64,000 nucleotides of DNA from Palsa-504 sp963739615 (GTDB lineage Bacteria; Actinomycetota; Actinomycetes; Streptosporangiales; Streptosporangiaceae): contig CAVUBD010000028.1 in assembly GCA_963739615.1 (NCBI GenBank), forward strand, positions 124,001-188,000, read 5' to 3'. This document shows, one piece after another, positions 62,193 through 64,000 of this stretch; the stretch's first letter is position 1, and each line of letters starts with the position of its first letter. The notes under the pieces were generated by a model. It saw only the letters and a list, made by a program, of their open reading frames with translations, ran no database searches and was not told where the DNA came from. The position numbers and the translations under genes were made by a program.

Positions 62193-63125
62193 CTAAGGCG
62201 CCCGGCGGGCCCGGGCGCGCCGCTTGCCCTCGTGCATGGCCTGCACCCGGGCGATCGGGATCGCCCGTCCCTCCTCCACCAAGTCCGAAGGAAGGGCCTG
62301 CGGCTCCGGCAGCTCGCCGGCCCACGCCGCGTGCCCGGGAACAAGCGAAGGGACCGAACGCACGGTGAAGTCGCCCGGCGCGACATCGTCCAGGTCGTCC
62401 CAGCGCACCGGGAACGAGACCGGCACGCCCGGCCGCACCCGCGGACTGTACGCCGCCACCACGGTGGCGCCGCCGGCCCTGGTCGAGTCGAGGAAGACCT
62501 TCCCCTCCCGGTCCTGGACGATGAACGCGGTCGTCGCCAGGGCCGGATCGAGCAGCGCGGCCCGCGCGGCCAGCGCCCGGGTGGCCGCGGCGGCCTCTTC
62601 CCCGTGAGCATCGACCGGCACGTACACGTGCACCCCCTTGGACCCGCTGGTCTTGACCGCCCCGGACAGCCCCGCCCCGGCCAGCGCCTCCCTGACCAGC
62701 CGGGCGGCCGCCACCGCGTGCCCGAACGGCGCCCCGGCCGGCGGGTCGATGTCCATGATCAGGTATGTCGGCCGGTCCGGCTGGCCGGCCAGCGTCAGGG
62801 TCGGGTGGTACTCCACCGCCCGCTGGTTGGCGAACCACAGCAGCGTCGGCCAGTCGTCGCACAGCGCGTACCGCACCTCGCGGCGCGACGACTCGGCCCA
62901 CAGCGTCACCGAGCCGATCCACGATGGCGCGTAGTCCGGCAGGTTCTTCTGCATGAACGGCTGCTGGCCGCCCCGGACCCTGATCACCGACAGCGGCCGC
63001 CCGCGCAGTTCGGGCAGGATGAGCCCGGAGACGGCGTCCAGGTAGTCCACCAGGTCCCGCTTGGTCGCGCCCGCCCCGTCGAACAGCGGCTCATCGAGGT
63101 GCGTGAGCGATACCGGCGTGGTCAT
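62193..63125 (-). CDS. LigD-type DNA primase/polymerase domain protein
   Basis: A stand-alone archaeo-eukaryotic primase domain as found in bacterial end-joining LigD; about 310 aa. IMDIDPP provides the metal aspartates, KTSGSKGVHVYVP the nucleotide-binding His, and FLDSTRAGG the third motif. It would fill or prime gaps, preferably with ribonucleotides, during double-strand-break repair. No ligase or Ku gene is in the window. The ATG 63125 gives the family's usual beginning; the frame extends to 63161. The C-terminus is Arg-rich. Confidence 0.9.
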   Translation of the reverse strand: MTTPVSLTHLDEPLFDGAGATKRDLVDYLDAVSGLILPELRGRPLSVIRVRGGQQPFMQKNLPDYAPSWIGSVTLWAESSRREVRYALCDDWPTLLWFANQRAVEYHPTLTLAGQPDRPTYLIMDIDPPAGAPFGHAVAAARLVREALAGAGLSGAVKTSGSKGVHVYVPVDAHGEEAAAATRALAARAALLDPALATTAFIVQDREGKVFLDSTRAGGATVVAAYSPRVRPGVPVSFPVRWDDLDDVAPGDFTVRSVPSLVPGHAAWAGELPEPQALPSDLVEEGRAIPIARVQAMHEGKRRARARRAP

Positions 63126-63213
63126 GCGTCCCGTATACACGGTTCCGCGGGCAAGCACCACCGCCCGTTCGGGAAAATAGATCTTAAAAGCGGACGACGA
63201 GAGGAGCCGGGCG

Positions 63214-63837
63214 ATGGCGTTCAGCGGCTGGCCGGAGGAAGCCCTGGATTTCTACGACGGGCTGATGGCCGACAATACCAAGTCCTACTGGACGGCGAAC
63301 AAGGCCGTTTACGAGGAGAAGGTGCTCGGCCCGATGGCCGATCTGGCCGAGGAACTGGCGCCGGAGTTCGGCGAGCCCAAGATCTTCCGGCCCTACCGGG
63401 ACGTCAGGTTCAGCCCGGACAAGACTCCCTACAAGACCCATATCGGGGTCGTCGTCGGCGGCACCGGCTACGTCCAGCTCTCCGCCGAGGGCCTGGCCGC
63501 GGGCGCCGGCATGTGGCAGCTGAACCCGGACCAGCTCGCCCGCTACCGTGCCGCGGTGGCCGGCGATCGCACCGGCGCCGAGCTCGAGCGGATCGCCGCC
63601 GAGATCGAGAAGGCCGGCCTCACGGTCCACGGCCACGGCGTGCTCAAATCCGCGCCCCGCGGCTACCCGGCCGATCACCCGCGCATCGGCCTGCTCAGGT
63701 ACAAGGGCCTGACCACGTGGCGGCAATGGCCCGTCGAGCCCTGGCTGGAAACGGCCGCGGCCAAGGACCGCCTCGTTGATTTCTTCCGAACGAGCCTGCC
63801 TATCTGCACCTGGCTCACCGACCACGTTGGCCGGTGA
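63214..63837 (+). CDS. DUF2461 family protein
   Basis: 207 aa, matching the usual size of the family. EALDFYDGLMADNTKSYW at the start, then IFRPYRDVRFSPDKTPYKTH and YVQLSAEGLAAGAGMW are characteristic. The biochemical function of DUF2461 is not established. A GAGAGGAG ribosome site precedes the ATG. It is divergent from the polymerase gene. Confidence 0.9.
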   Translation: MAFSGWPEEALDFYDGLMADNTKSYWTANKAVYEEKVLGPMADLAEELAPEFGEPKIFRPYRDVRFSPDKTPYKTHIGVVVGGTGYVQLSAEGLAAGAGMWQLNPDQLARYRAAVAGDRTGAELERIAAEIEKAGLTVHGHGVLKSAPRGYPADHPRIGLLRYKGLTTWRQWPVEPWLETAAAKDRLVDFFRTSLPICTWLTDHVGR

Positions 63838-63869
63838 GGGCGCCCGCGCGGGCGTGACCCGCCCCCGGC

Positions 63870-64000
63870 TCACGACCTGTCGCGGTCCCAGCTCGCCGGC
63901 CGGAACAGGCTGCCCGGCTCGTCCGGGCGCGGCGCCCCGGAGCCGCCGGACGCCGGGCCGCGTCCCGGCGGCGGCGTCGGCGCGTGCTTCGGGACCCGGC
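63870..64000 (-). CDS. 3' end of a minus-strand gene running out of the window
   Basis: The minus-strand frame from the window edge to the TGA at 63870-63872 is open and Pro/Gly/Arg-rich (GSLFRPASWDRDRS at the end), resembling the disordered tail of a membrane or regulatory protein. Too little is visible to name it. Confidence 0.35.
   Translation of the reverse strand, partial: RVPKHAPTPPPGRGPASGGSGAPRPDEPGSLFRPASWDRDRS

Overview
The window is GC-rich DNA with dense, strongly codon-biased genes, SARP/BTAD regulators with AAA or NB-ARC ATPase and TPR domains, SpoIIE-type phosphatases with HATPase modules, an F420-type nitroreductase, FHA-ABC transport and Tat or lipoprotein signals. Together these point to a filamentous or soil actinobacterium (Streptosporangiales- or Catenulisporales-like); the genus cannot be fixed from the sequence alone. 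No rRNA, tRNA, CRISPR array or secondary-metabolite megasynthase is visible.

Layout. 1-8.3 kb: the 3' part of glmS with a strong terminator, a membrane diguanylate cyclase converging on a PAS/GAF/SpoIIE/HATPase regulator, a HIT protein and HATPase pair, and a repeat-rich DUF2993 protein. 8.5-16.6 kb: an Rv1747-like FHA-ABC exporter, then a tight run of dipeptidase, pgeF, murL and murD2, which is the alternative L-Glu-then-epimerise route for D-Glu in peptidoglycan. 16.6-21 kb: pentapeptide protein, F420 oxidoreductase, carboxylesterase, gamma-carbonic anhydrase and amidohydrolase. 21-22.2 kb: an insertion sequence with 41-bp inverted ends inside an older integrase remnant. 22.2-30.3 kb: a 1260-aa BTAD/cyclase-like/AAA/TPR regulator, a 38-aa peptide, an ECF sigma factor, a hydrolase, a decayed resolvase and a secreted protein. 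30.3-31.6 kb: two transposase remnants and a winged-helix protein.

31.8-40 kb: an EamA-type transporter and a minus-strand extracytoplasmic copper/thiol block (CtaG, lipoprotein, membrane-SCO1 fusion, CysRS-tail mini-protein, VKOR, DUF929 with CPYC). 40-47 kb: an AfsR-like regulator, serA, a restriction-enzyme-like remnant and a DUF222/HNH nuclease. 48.4-55.2 kb: a minus-strand gamma-glutamylation operon (PuuD-like hydrolase, FadR-type regulator, amino acid permease, glutamine-synthetase-like ligase, aldehyde dehydrogenase, SDR), probably for polyamine or amino-alcohol use. 55.5-64 kb: gene remnants, a small membrane protein, a GH127 enzyme, an APH-type kinase overlapping a class III PLP enzyme, a LigD-type polymerase domain and a DUF2461 protein.

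Three cross-cutting signals stand out. A near-identical 30-bp site with two 11-bp-spaced heptamers lies just upstream of the giant BTAD regulator and again between the secreted-protein gene and transposase remnants. Many coding regions carry in-frame tandem repeats, the most extreme being a ~155-bp palindromic G/C-run insert inside murL. At least nine otherwise good genes are broken by one or more small indels, several in G/C homopolymers; these are either assembly errors or real decay, so gene ends quoted for those loci are reconstructions.
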